Shown: positions 1-15,354 of the stretch, piece by piece | Layout of the letters: the number at the start of each line of letters is the position of its first letter | How positions within the stretch are numbered: the stretch's first letter is position 1 | DNA from: Notospermus geniculatus | Lineage: Eukaryota > Nemertea > Pilidiophora > Heteronemertea > Lineidae | Direction of reading: 5' to 3' | Assembly: GCA_002633025.1 (NCBI GenBank) | Contig: NMRB01000723.1 | Location: forward strand, 121,060 to 185,059 | DNA length: 64,000 nucleotides | Position numbers and translations under genes: made by a program | Notes under the pieces: model-generated | The model's database searches: none | What the model was told of the DNA's origin: nothing | The model's input: the letters and a program-made list of their open reading frames with translations, nothing else

Positions 1-510
1 GTGAAGATATATCTAGGCACCCTGCACGAATGCACCAAATTTCAACCCGATCGGACTTCAAATATGGCCGCCAGGAAGCCATCTTGAAAAATGGACTTTG
101 ACCCACATTTTATAAATAGAAGTAGGTAGGATGTTTTAACGTTGTCAAAATATATATCTAGTTACCATAAAAATATATGGTAAATTTCAGTCAGATTCGA
201 CGTCAAATATGGCCGCCAGGGAGCCATCTTGAAAAATGGACTTCAACCCACACCTCATAAATAGTGGGAGCTAGGATGCTTTAACTGTGCCTAAATATGT
301 GTCTTGGTACTATCTACTTATTTCGGTTCAATTGGACTTCAACATGGCTGCCAAGCTGCCAGCCTTGAAAAATTGACTTTGGCCATATCTCATCGGTAGT
401 AAATGTTATGTTTCAGTGTTGTCTAAATATCTATGCAAGTATCCTGTACATAACTGCTGAAATTTCAGTCCCAACGAACGTCACGTGTGGCCATCTTGAA
501 AAATGGAATT
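1..510. repeat. Divergent tandem repeat, about 140-bp unit
   Basis: Three and a half diverged units are seen. Each carries a variant of ATGGCCGCC followed by CCATCTTGAAAAATGG; these cores begin near 61, 206, 341 and 487, a spacing of roughly 135-145 bp. Between cores the text also recurs (TAGGATG, TTTAAC, AAATATATNTCT). No open frame is conserved across units, so it is treated as non-coding satellite-like DNA that probably continues beyond the window edge. Confidence 0.7.
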
Positions 511-645
511 TTTGACATCTGTGACCTTTTTAGACAGGAAAGCAGTTTGTTCACAAATACCACTTGTATTCATTGTATTCAGAAATTGTACTCCTTCTGG
601 GTGCCATCACCTGAGTTTATGTCATTGACTGATAATACTGATCAG

Positions 646-1516
646 ATCATAAAAATATTTCCTGGTGTGTTCAGCTTCATCTTATCTGTACTGATCCTTC
701 AACATTCACCATGAGAGTCACAGTTTCACACTTAACCATGGAGACTTGTCACAGAGGTGAGCACAATGGCCCTGGCCATTTCATATTCTATATTTTTATT
801 TTTTTTCTACTTTTCTCCGCGGAATAAACTTTTCTCCGCGGAAATAATGTTTTCTCCACGGAAATAATGTTTTCTCCGCGGAAATAAACTTTTCTCTGCG
901 GAAATAACTTTATTCCGCGGAGAAAACTTTTCTCTGCGGATTTAAACTTTCTCCGCGGAAATAATGTTTTCTCTGCGGAAATAAAGTTTTCTCAGCGGAA
1001 ATAAACTTTTCTCCGAGAAAACTTTTCTCCGCGGAATTAAACTTTTCTCCGCGGAAATAAAGTTTATTCCACGGAAATTCCGCGGAGAAAAGTTTATTCC
1101 GTGGAGAAAAGTTTTCTCCACGTGGAGAAAACTTCTCCGCGGAAATAAACTTTTCTCCGCGGAATTAAACTTTTCTCCGCAGAATTTAACTTCGTAGAAA
1201 TCGCTGATCAAAGCCAGAGGTTTTCCAGAGGTGGAGACAAGTTTATTCCACGGAATAAAGTTATTTCCGCAGAGAAAACTTTATTTCCATGGAGAAAATT
1301 TTATTTCCGCGGAGAAAACATTATTTCCGCGGAGAAAAGTTTAATTCGCGGAGAAAAGTAGAAAAAAAATAAAAATATAGAATATGAAATGGCCAGGGCC
1401 ATTGTGCTCACCTCTGTGACAAGTCTCCATGGTTAAGTGTGAAACTGTGACTCTCATGGTGAATGTTGAAGGATCAGTACAGATAAGATGAAGCTGAACA
1501 CACCNTTCCAAAATTT
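646..1516. repeat. Long inverted repeat flanking a CCGCGG palindrome array
   Basis: Left arm about 664-822 and right arm about 1349-1504 are near-perfect reverse complements (about 157 bp), with weaker pairing continuing outward to about 646 and 1520. Between them, 817-1365 is packed with an 18-20 bp unit of the form TTTTCTCCGCGGAAATAAA in both orientations, with roughly a dozen exact CCGCGG plus variants (CCACGG, CTGCGG). The N at 1505 lies exactly at the outer edge of the right arm, as expected for an assembly break at a strong foldback. It may be a foldback transposon or a hairpin-driven satellite. No protein is supported; open frames here follow the repeat. Confidence 0.8.
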
Positions 1517-1625
1517 TGATGCAGGAATATGACCAACAATATGTACTTTCATATGGAACAAACCAAGATACAGAATAGCACAAAATTGACACACAAAATG
1601 ATAATAAGCAAAAAGTCAATCTCCA

Positions 1626-1874
1626 GAATTCACGAATTTTCGACCCCAACCGGGGTCTTTTTCAAGTGGAACTTTACAATCTGAAACTCTAGAAAAGACT
1701 GAGCTGAAATCCGAATGTAGAACTAACACCTGTGTAGACAGGATGAGTGAGCAATTAAGGAAAGAAACAGGTGTTAGTTCTACATTCGGATTTCAGCTCA
1801 GTCTTTTCTAGAGTTTCAGATTGTAAAGTTTCACTTGAAAAAGACCCCGGTTGGGGTAGAAAATTCGTGAATTC
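1626..1874. repeat. Head-to-head pair of repeat family A (108-bp arms)
   Basis: Arms 1626-1733 and 1767-1874 are almost perfect reverse complements separated by 33 bp. Each arm contains the family-A core: a GACCCC...GGGGTC stem next to GAAAAT, then sequence matching AGAGTTTCAGATTGTAAAG and GACTGAG. A 15-bp direct repeat (CATATGGAACAAACC) lies at 1550 and again at 1876, flanking the left side and following the right arm. The same family recurs at about 2.37, 3.78, 22.87, 30.25, 31.05, 33.19, 46.6 and 47.25 kb. Confidence 0.8.
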
Positions 1875-1948
1875 ATATGGAACAAACCGTGTTAAAATCG
1901 GCCCAGTAGTATTTGAAATATTTAACTTATCAGGTGTAGATACATGGA

Positions 1949-2083
1949 CAGGGGCGGACCCAGGATTTGGGAAAAGAGGGGGCACCCTCTGCTAGGAACA
2001 TTGAAATTTGTGCCGGTCGATTTACCGGTAACAAATTTGTTGGTCAAAGGGGGAAGCGCGTGCCCTCTCTGGATCTGCGCCTG
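1949..2083. mobile_element. Small hAT-like MITE, CAGGGGCGGAC...TGCGCCTG ends
   Basis: The element begins CAGGGGCGGACCCAGGATTT and ends with the inverse of CAGGCGCAGATCCAGAG, giving imperfect terminal inverted repeats over 135 bp. Flanking 5-mers are ATGGA (left) and ATGAG (right), an imperfect match. It shares its termini with elements at 7566-7613 and 9425-9600, which have perfect 5-bp duplications. It is non-autonomous, with no coding capacity. Confidence 0.6.
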
Positions 2084-2354
2084 ATGAGGCTGCTAGCTCG
2101 TTCCCAGTCCTGCGTTGAAATGGCGAGCTGAACTAACAGAAATTTACAACAAGTCACCATGTCAAGTTTTCTAAATGAGAGGAACAATATTGTTCATCGC
2201 AGTGAGTACAGTGCTGTCATCTATTGACAATAAAGTCTGTCATTTGAATACAGAACAAGAGGCAATGTACATGTACATTAATATACTGTTAAGTACATTT
2301 AATAAAATAAACTGTATACTATATTACAATAAGATGATCAACAGGAAGTCAATT

Positions 2355-2480
2355 TCCAAAATCTTTGCAAATTTTCGACCCCAACCAGGGTCTTCATCAG
2401 GCTGGCACTTTCAAGTTGAGCTACCAGAAGTGTAAATTGGGGTCAAAAATTTGCTAAGATTCTGGAAATTAACTTGTATA
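2355..2480. repeat. Family A copy in foldback arrangement
   Basis: Left half is a minus-strand family-A core with CTGATGA on the minus strand (2394-2400), a GACCC/GGGTC stem and GAAAAT. The right half (about 2437-2480) is the reverse complement of the outer part (GGGGTC, AAATTTGC, TGGAAATTAACTT). The 2100-2820 interval otherwise shows no gene. Confidence 0.65.
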
Positions 2481-2824
2481 TTACAATAAGGGTGATGATT
2501 GCTCTAGCACCACATGAATTATAAATGGTTAATAATCATTACAGAGAAACAACATACTCAAGTATATAGGCCTACAGGCATTTTTTTCTCCAGACCCCGG
2601 GAAATCTGAGACATCACTTGATGTCAACTAAACACATCAACGATAAATCACACTTTATTCTTAAAATTTTGGGCATTTCAACCAAAATAACTATTATAAA
2701 CATGATTTAAGTACCTTATTGTAGAACTGATAATGAACGCGATACAATTTGGTTTACTGTAGGTCAGCAAGTGGTTGATACTTCAAAGCTGGGGTTCTAC
2801 CATATGTGTGACTCTCCACCATGA

Positions 2825-3169
2825 AACAGTGTAAAGTCTCACGGAAAATGAGCCTAAAACGGACTGACATGACACCAGAAGATAAAGACAGGATAAAGAA
2901 GATAAAGACAGGATACAGAAACAGGATCACTCAGACTTCACAACAGACAGACAATACTGAAATTGACAAATGTGACCCTCTACCACAAAACCAATCATCA
3001 GTCACTCTGAGGTTGACGAGTTTGCATCAATGTATTTATCAATTTCATTATTGTCTGTCTGTCTGTCTGTCTGTTGTAAAGTCGGAGTGATTCTATTTCT
3101 ATCTTTATCTCCTGGTGTCGTGTCAGTACGTTTAGGCTCATTTTCCGTGTGACTTTACACTGGTTTACA
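2825..3169. mobile_element. TIR element, 68-bp arms starting CAGTGTAAAGTC
   Basis: Sequences at about 2825-2892 and 3100-3169 are reverse complements at close to 90 percent identity (CAGTGTAAAGTC, CGGAAAATGAGCCTAAA). The interior is about 200 bp and ends in a CTGT/GTCT microsatellite run near 3054-3073. No transposase is present. No convincing target duplication was seen. Confidence 0.65.
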
Positions 3170-3735
3170 ATCGGCATTTAATCCAGGAAGTCTTCCATTT
3201 ACCCGAGTCTCTCCAGAAACCTTCCATGGGAACTCAAGGAGCAGCACTTGGTCCTTTCAGACCAGTGGAGAGTACAACAAAGCGATGCTGCTCAGACCAT
3301 GGAACCTTGGTCTCAAGTCCAACGCTTAGAAACTCTCAGAGCACAGAAGTGTTTGGGAAGAGGTAGGTTTTCTCAGCAGTTATTGTGAACAATCATGAGC
3401 TGTTTGAGATTCAGACATCACAGGCCTTTGGCTTTTGCTGCCACCTATTAACAGCAACTGGAACTTTACTACAATGGGCCACTGGATTTGTAGGCCTATT
3501 TTCCTTGGTAGTATAAAAGGGCTGTAGCCCCATGCTCTCTTTCCCCTCCAGACTTTGACCTCCACACATGATGCGCAGTTCCTTATTAGATGACCGCGAC
3601 CATGTGCTCAGCTTTTCTAGACAGGATCTTCGGGTTCCGGCATTGCAGGCCAGCAAGGTAGAGGAACCTCTCCCGATTTCACCTCTACATTTACATCATA
3701 TTACCGTATGTGTTGTATTTCTGTCTTGTTCCAAA
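3170..3735. other. No gene recognised
   Basis: Short open frames on both strands (longest 81 codons) resemble no family I know. Downstream exons of the uridine phosphorylase gene would be expected on the minus strand here or further left, but no sequence matching its conserved C-terminal motifs was found. Confidence 0.4.
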
Positions 3736-3845
3736 GAAGAAAGCACAAAAATTGACACAAAAAGTGGTAAATATCAAGAAGTCAACTTCCAGGACTTAGC
3801 AAATTTTCGACCCCAACCGGGGATTTCAGAAAAGACTTTTCTGTC
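3736..3845 (-). repeat. Family A copy
   Basis: Contains AGCACAAAAATTGACAC, GAAGTCAACTTCCAG and the minus-strand core AATTTTCGACCCCAACC. The second half of the stem is degraded (GGGGATTTCAG instead of GGGGTC plus tail). Confidence 0.6.
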
Positions 3846-4099
3846 AAATTGTGTCTGTAAGTCGTGTCACAGTCCAAAACACAGACCCGGGGGACTCCTG
3901 TATGTCTGAGTGATAGGGCCTGATAAAGCTACATCATGACTAAGCTCCTCCCCCTCCAGTATATGGAGATTTCACGTAATCAGGATAGATGCTAAAGTCG
4001 ACTCGAAAAGACTATGTTGCCCCTCGCGATTTTGCTAATTGTCACAACACAACAACGGCCCCCAAGATCACCTGACCAAGTGTTCATCTGTAAAAACAA

Positions 4100-4316
<217 letters not shown>

Positions 4317-4410
4317 TTAACACGAGACAAAACAAGGGTTGAAACCAATCAAACTTGAGGCTGACATTCAACTTACTGCACCACAGCACAAATTCCAATT
4401 ACGTTTGAGG

Positions 4411-4625
4411 AGCCACGGTGGTGTAGTGGTTTGGATCTCCGACTAGCAGTCAGAGGGTCCCAGGTTGAACCCCACTGGGCGTGAGACTTTGGGCAAGTCT
4501 CTTTGCCTCACTGGCCTCTCTCCACCCAGGTGTACAAATGAGTACCAGTCGGAAATACTCGGATTGTAGTGCTGAATGAGCAGCTCATCTGAGTTCTACT
4601 GAAAGGTTTCAGGATAGCCTGGGGT
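4411..4625 (+). mobile_element. tRNA-derived SINE
   Basis: The head looks like a tRNA with an internal RNA polymerase III promoter: an A-box-like GTGTAGTGGTTTGG (4421-4434) and a B-box-like GGTTGAACCCC (4463-4473), about 30 bp apart. The body then reads CTTTGGGCAAGTCTCTTT and CCAGGTGTACAAATGAGTACC, a tail style common in marine-animal SINEs. It lies about 165 bp beyond the last recognised uridine phosphorylase exon. No poly-A tail or target duplication was resolved. Confidence 0.7.
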
Positions 4626-4789
4626 TAAAGTGGAAAGTCGGATGACACCTCTACTGACATCCAAACGACCTTGACCTGAAAATTCAGAACAACAGAGATT
4701 TGACAAAAGAGGGCGACTCTTTGACAGTGTAGCTCTCCTCCAATGTTACATACAAATTGCCCAATATTACAAAACAACCTCATACCAAC

Positions 4790-9910
<5,121 letters not shown>

Positions 9911-10418
9911 GTTGCTATATTTAGAACGCCTCAACGTCAATCGAAATCGCAATGTTTTGGTTCGAAAATCACTGTTTACGATGTAAATATTGACGATTAC
10001 ACCGATTTTTTTGTGGGATACTGTTAAGTATGTCTTATGAAGTTTGATTGTGGGTAGTTGATGAAAATCTGTGGGGAGGAAGTAGGGGATTTTTTAGAAT
10101 TATCGCCGTGACGTGTTGGTTGTGTTCAACTTATTTCCTTCTGTCCGCGTGCTTTAAATGGGTTTGTCTAAGTTAGGAAATATGCCACGGAACGGAGGTC
10201 GACAGCGCCTGCTCTGCGAAACCCGCTGCTCGCTGAATTAGCATTAGAATTAGATTCTCGTCCATTCATTTCAAATTTCAATATCCAATACCATTGAGGG
10301 TGCATGCGCTCTGCTTACGTTCGTCTATCCACCGACTGAGTGGTGACGATGTTTCATTTTGACATTATTTTCGTTCCGTGTGCCGGTCTCTATTTTTTAC
10401 TCTCTCCAGGCGAGGGGA
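9911..10418. promoter_or_regulatory. Probable UPP upstream region
   Basis: This is the 5' flank of the UPP start codon. No TATA box is obvious. It contains no recognisable gene on either strand. The transcription start cannot be placed. Confidence 0.35.
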
Positions 10419-10837
10419 ATCCCCAAATTGTTAATTTATGCTGATTTGGCAGTGCGCCAGATAGCTTTTGATTGGTTAGTGAGAGAGGTGTGGTCTCTGC
10501 GTCATCATACGTTATGTAATCGTTTAGTACCGGTAGTATTATACAGTGTAACCATGTAACCTTGTGACCATGGTTACAACAAGGTTCTGCAGGGAAATGC
10601 TCGAATTTCCAACCATATATGTCGTTTAGTAGCCAGCAGATCCAGAGATTTTGTAGCAACGTCCAACTTCGGCCGAGTGTAACTAACCTCTGTGTACCGG
10701 TACGAGATTGATGTGCGGCCATCGACGCGGATTACATAACGTAGGCCTATGATGACGCAGAGACCACACCTCACTCACTAACCAATCAAAAGCTATCTAG
10801 CGCACTGTCAAATCAGCATAATTAATAATTTGGGGAT
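10419..10837. repeat. Inverted repeat, about 110-bp arms
   Basis: Arms about 10419-10522 and 10728-10837 are near-complementary (ATCCCCAAATT, TAGCTTTTGATTGGTTAGTG, CTCTGCGTCATCAT). The interior of about 205 bp contains a small palindrome of GTTACATGGT type. The right arm has gained GTAGGCCTAT relative to the left. It is a foldback or TIR element without coding sequence. Confidence 0.78.
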
Positions 10838-10908
10838 CAAGTGTTGGGGAGTCTGATCAAGGTGGTGGGGAGGGAGAAATAGTCATCTAATGCATATGTT
10901 GGGCTTTT

Positions 10909-11024
10909 TGGCTGCAATCACATACAACTATGCTACACGTATGTCTATTAACAAAGGCTTCGCGACTGTGAAGCCTTTTTAACAGGCGTGTACGTGTAGC
11001 GTGTTGTTCTATGTGATTGCAGCC
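10909..11024. repeat. Nested hairpin
   Basis: Outer arms GGCTGCAATCACATA / TATGTGATTGCAGCC, then GCTACACGTA / TACGTGTAGC, then an inner stem AGGCTTCGCGACTGTGAAGCCT. One nearly continuous hairpin of about 115 bp. Confidence 0.8.
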
Positions 11025-11059
11025 GAAGGGAGACCTCTATCATGTCTATTGACAAGTTG

Positions 11060-11151
11060 TTAATCTACATGTACCGCTTACCAACCCCACTTCATGCAGA
11101 ACCCCCAGGGGTTCTACATGAAGTGAGTTGGTAAGCGGTACATGTAGATTA
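11060..11151. repeat. Hairpin with 40-bp arms
   Basis: TAATCTACATGTACCGCTTA through CACTTCATG is mirrored by CATGAAGTG through GGTACATGTAGATTA. The loop contains a second small palindrome (AACCCCCAGGGGTT). It lies 36 bp from the previous hairpin. Confidence 0.8.
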
Positions 11152-13595
11152 AGCTCCTGGGGTAGGCCTATCAAAACAGAGAGAACGCGAGTATGTATGA
11201 ATATGATGTGGTACGTAGGCCTACAATAACCAACCCAAAAAACAATACCTCAGAACTGCACTGGTTAAAATATGACATTCATTTTATTGAAAAAATGAAA
11301 TTATCTTTTGTGAAAACAATAACATTAACAGAAATATGAACACGAACAGTAAAACATTTGCTCGTACAAATCAATAAAATGTCGGCCGACAATTGCAGTA
11401 CCTCGATGCTATCAGGAAGAAGATGCAAGCTGTCAGCCCGGACTGCAGTTTGAGACTTTGTCTTTTGAGGAAGTTTTCACAAAATGATTGTCAATGTCCC
11501 CAAGAAGATACAGCAAGGATTCTTCACCCTTCAAGCCAACACTCGGCAAAGCTTGTCAAAATCTTACTACCGGTACAAATACTTTTCAGGGTGTCTACAG
11601 CCTGTGGAGCACCAAATTTAAGATCTTGAGACTTTTTAAAGGAGTTAGATGCCGAAGTTGTAAACACTCACTCACTGCATGGTTCTCTATCCACGGATGC
11701 CTGCGGTGCTGCCACCTATTGTCGGTGATATGTACTGACGTGAATATCGTGAGTGAGTTGCATCGGACCGGGGACCAGTCTAACGATCACGGGTGCTGCC
11801 ACCTGCACGAAGGAATAAAACTAGTTTGCCGACCATATTTGTAAACAAACCAGCTTGTTTACAACTTCGGCGTCTAACTCCTTTAAGACCAAGTATCGGC
11901 AAAATTTAAGACTCTATTTTCTTCTAAATGAAGCACCAAAACAGATCACTGGGGATGCCCAGCAGTGAAGCGGAAGACTTATTTCCATCTTTTCCCATTG
12001 TCGGTTAATTTGGTACAGGTATTCACTTGAATGCAGGCTGGCCCAAATAACCTACACAAGCATCGGTAGAAAAAAACACTGACTGATAACATTTTTCCAA
12101 AATTGTCTTGAAGTCAAAATTAAGACACCTTTTTAAGACCTTACAAAAATTCTCAAATTTAAGACTTTTTAAGGCCTTGAAAGTCGGAGTTCCAAATTAC
12201 TTTTTAAGATTTGTAGACACTGTGCTTTTATATGAAACAACACTTCTACTCATATCACACTCTGTTTCGAAACAGTTCAAGTTTTACATTCCACAATTTG
12301 CATTTTATCATTCAACATTTGAGTCATTCTTGAAGATTCTTGCCCGGACCCGGGCCTAGAATCAGCATTAGAATCTTATAAATCCTGGCCACTGTATTAA
12401 TTACAAGCGATCACATTGCTTACCAGTTAAATCAAAAATTCCTATAGGGCGTTACGACCTACAGCCAACTCTGCAGTCAATTTATATACAGTTTATCAAA
12501 AATAACTTGAAACAGACATTATATTTACAGTACATCCTGACAGTCAGCAGTTGATTCCAATCGGAAGGAAAATAAATCTGAACTTTTTATGATCATTTAA
12601 AGCTTATTTTGATAAAAACCTTCTTAAAGGGGCAATGAGCCAAGCGTGACATCGTTAAGGGGCACCAGAATGAAGTATCAGTATGAACAAGGCTATTTCT
12701 TGCAGCACCATGTATAAATTCCGCTCGTATACACCGTGCATAACTAGAATGTGCATAGCTCGTGCATGGCAGAGCCCACTGAGGTATGTGCATAGCACAT
12801 CCACTGATGTCAAATTCTCGTCCAAACCTGGTATCCAGGCATTGTTGACGTTTCATTCAGCTCCTTCTTTTAGATAAACCCCCTGCAATGTCGTCTGCTC
12901 ATGTGTCGATGAATCAGAATAAGACATATGACATGGTTGGTGCATCATGAAAGCAATTTTCATGCATAAATATCTATCATTTAACTGTAACAGCAGGCAA
13001 AATTGCAAATACCGGTACAAATTTTACGGTAGCCCATTCCCACACAAGATGTACATTACAGGTCATTATACAATTTTTACGGTACCGGTAGATCATTCCC
13101 ATGCATTAAACACACAAGACGTACAGGCCATTATACAATGTTCATTTGAAAGTTTCATTTTAAAGCATTCATTTTGATAAAAGACCATGCATTTCAGGAA
13201 AGACAATACCTTCCATCAGCAATACCTGGTACCGGTACTCAATTTTTGTACATTTTGGATGTTTTTGATTCTGGGACATTTATTTTTGAATTTCAGTCAC
13301 CCTGAAGAAATCTGGTGTTCTCAGCATAGATCCCTGGCTCGCATGCATGACGACCTTTGGCATAATGCTAAGATGGCCAATTTCTTCAGGATAAATTTCA
13401 TTCACATTTGCAAAGGTTGATGCTTACATTACCATTTTTTGTTTGTCCCTCAATTCTGCATCCCTTCTTGAAAAAATCAAGTTTATCTCCATGTGACTTA
13501 ACAGCTTGTTGTGACTTGCAAGCTTTTGACCCCCTTCACAATGGCTATTTCATTTGAACCTATGAACTCACGAAACCCTGAACTTTAACAGAAAC
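11152..13595. other. Intergenic or possible distal 3' UTR, one inverted repeat
   Basis: AT-rich sequence downstream (minus-strand sense) of the homeobox gene. An inverted repeat GGAGTTAGATGCCGAAGTTG spans 11637-11887 with an interior in which TGCTGCCACCT occurs twice. On the minus strand AATAAA-type signals occur near 13270 and 11285 and could end a long 3' UTR, but nothing fixes this. No coding exon is supported. Confidence 0.4.
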
Positions 13596-13600
13596 CCTGT

Positions 13601-13663
13601 CACATAGGTATTCATTGGAAAGTACCGGTACTCACTGAGAGCTTTCCAATGAATACCTATGTG
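13601..13663. repeat. Perfect 22-bp-arm hairpin
   Basis: CACATAGGTATTCATTGGAA plus AG at 13601-13622 is the exact inverse of 13642-13663, with a 19-bp loop containing TACCGGTA. Confidence 0.85.
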
Positions 13664-13984
13664 AGGTGTTTCAGGTCCCTCTCAAGGTTTTTACGCTTCT
13701 TTTTTTAGATATATTGGCCTTGGCGGTGAAAACGTTAAATCTATCATGGTGTTATTGACATCTTTCAAATTACCGATACAATTGACATAATATGGCACAT
13801 GAAAATAGCACAATTTGCATGAACCAATGAGGTGACAGTTCATGGGGACAGCATGCTGGTTTTGTCACCACATAAGGGCCCAAAAAAGGGTTAAAAATTT
13901 GCCATATTGGAGTCTTTGCATATCTCTCCTCACAAAGTTTAGTTGGAGAGGTTTCAATTTTGATGCATAGGTTCAAATAACACA

Positions 13985-14122
13985 GGGCCGTATTAAAAAG
14001 GGTAATCATCGCATAGGGTTAAGACTTAGACGCGTGTAACTTCACTAAATGCACACACTTCTACCATGCATTTGATGAAGTTACATGCGTCTAAGTCTTA
14101 AACACCCTTTTTGAATATGGCC
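13985..14122. repeat. Hairpin element of the GGGCCGTATT family
   Basis: Ends GGGCCGTATTAAAAAGGGT and, inverted, GGGCCATATTCAAAAAGGGT. Inner arms share GTTAAGACTTAGACGC and GTAACTTCA. The inner text (AATCATCGCA, CTTAGACGCG) is related to the element at 53338, so at least these two are true relatives. Confidence 0.8.
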
Positions 14123-14590
14123 CACAATGTTCACAGGCCTAAAGAGACAGACGAATGGAAGATAAAATCACCGTTGAGGTTGGAAGAAAAATCACGAAAC
14201 ACCAAACACAACTTTTGAATAGAAATAAAACATTTGTAACACAATGCAACAGGATATCGAGTGCATAGACTTGTTCCTGGTCGGAACAACGCTAAAGAAT
14301 AAGGGACTGGTATTGCCTGATGTAACGACGCAGTTGATTGGCTGGCTCTTTTCGATATTGAATTTGTAACGTTGCAGTTGATTGGTTAGCTATTTTGGGA
14401 TGTAGGTAAGTAAGCAATTTCTCAGTACTTCTGTGACGTCACAACCTAGCAGCTTTCTGCCACAATATGGCCGCCCAATACCGGTCCCTTTCTCCGTCAG
14501 AGCTAAGTTGGGACCGGGAACCAGTCTATGGAGTGCAGTGAATTTTGGACTAAAACTGTATAATACAATTGGACTATTCACAACGCTTGG

Positions 14591-14670
14591 CTAGGCCTAT
14601 AGTGTGTCATGGTATCTCGACCCATCCTTGGGTAGGCCTATAGTGTGTCATGCTATCTCTACCCAACCTG
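14591..14670. repeat. 42-bp tandem duplication
   Basis: TAGGCCTATAGTGTGTCATG followed by a TATCTC-ACCCA stretch is present twice, head to tail. Confidence 0.75.
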
Positions 14671-15147
14671 AGATCGGATTGTAAACCACAATTTCTCAAA
14701 ACGACAGATTTGACTGCATAGCTAAGAATTGTACATTTTTCACAGATGGTTTGATTAACCTCGTTCCCACCAGGTGACTAGGAGTGCGACAGGCGCAGTA
14801 ATGGAGTTAGCCATAACGATACCACCAACAGGGAATTATGGGTAATGGTGCCAATCACTGGACAACTCGGAATGGAATGAAAATGCGGATTCGATGGACG
14901 GTTGTAGCATCGTGAGAAAAATCTCACGATTTGTCAACGAATGACGAGAAAATCACGAGACAGGATTATACAAATTGGACGACGGATCTCGTGTTAATAT
15001 TGAGGTAGATTTAAGTTTGATTCCAAGACCGGAGTTTCACACATGCGACAGGTCCAAGACCAAGGGACACGTCTCAGTCCATCATACGTCCTGGTAGCAC
15101 AGGTCGGTCCAAGAACCCAGTTTCACAAAGGACTAGTCTACGACATC

Positions 15148-15354
15148 TCAACTGGTACTTGTAACCTCATGATGAAATTGATTCGACTCCTGTGCGGCCC
15201 ATTTCGGTAAGATCCGCCGTCGTGCATTAGTGAACCAATAGTTGAGCTGATTGGTGGTAATCTTCGTCTGTTGTAGAAGAAGTTCTTTCTCGTCTTCGTT
15301 CGGATACGGGTTTGCTCGATGTTCGCGAAGCCAGTCCATCATGATTGCAACGGC
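15148..15354 (-). CDS. Homeobox gene last exon: TALE homeodomain helices 1-3 and stop
   Basis: Acceptor CTTGTTTTTCAG before GCC at 15354; the stop TGA is at 15148-15150. The exon encodes [12 protein letters not shown] (helix 1), a NPYPNEDEK loop with the TALE three-residue insertion, helix 2 LLLQQTKI and the recognition helix [15 protein letters not shown]. Key contacts are W48, F49, N51 and R53, with Thr at 50. Only about 20 residues follow the domain. Confidence 0.92.
   Translation of the reverse strand, partial: AVAIMMDWLREHRANPYPNEDEKELLLQQTKITTNQLNYWFTNARRRILPKWAAQESNQFHHEVTSTS

Noticed and set aside
942-1211. 89-codon open frame rich in FSAEKSLFPRR
   Set aside because: Translation of the CCGCGG palindrome array, not a gene.
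4411-4485. Functional tRNA gene
   Set aside because: A- and B-box-like blocks are present, but arms do not form a clean cloverleaf and a SINE body follows.
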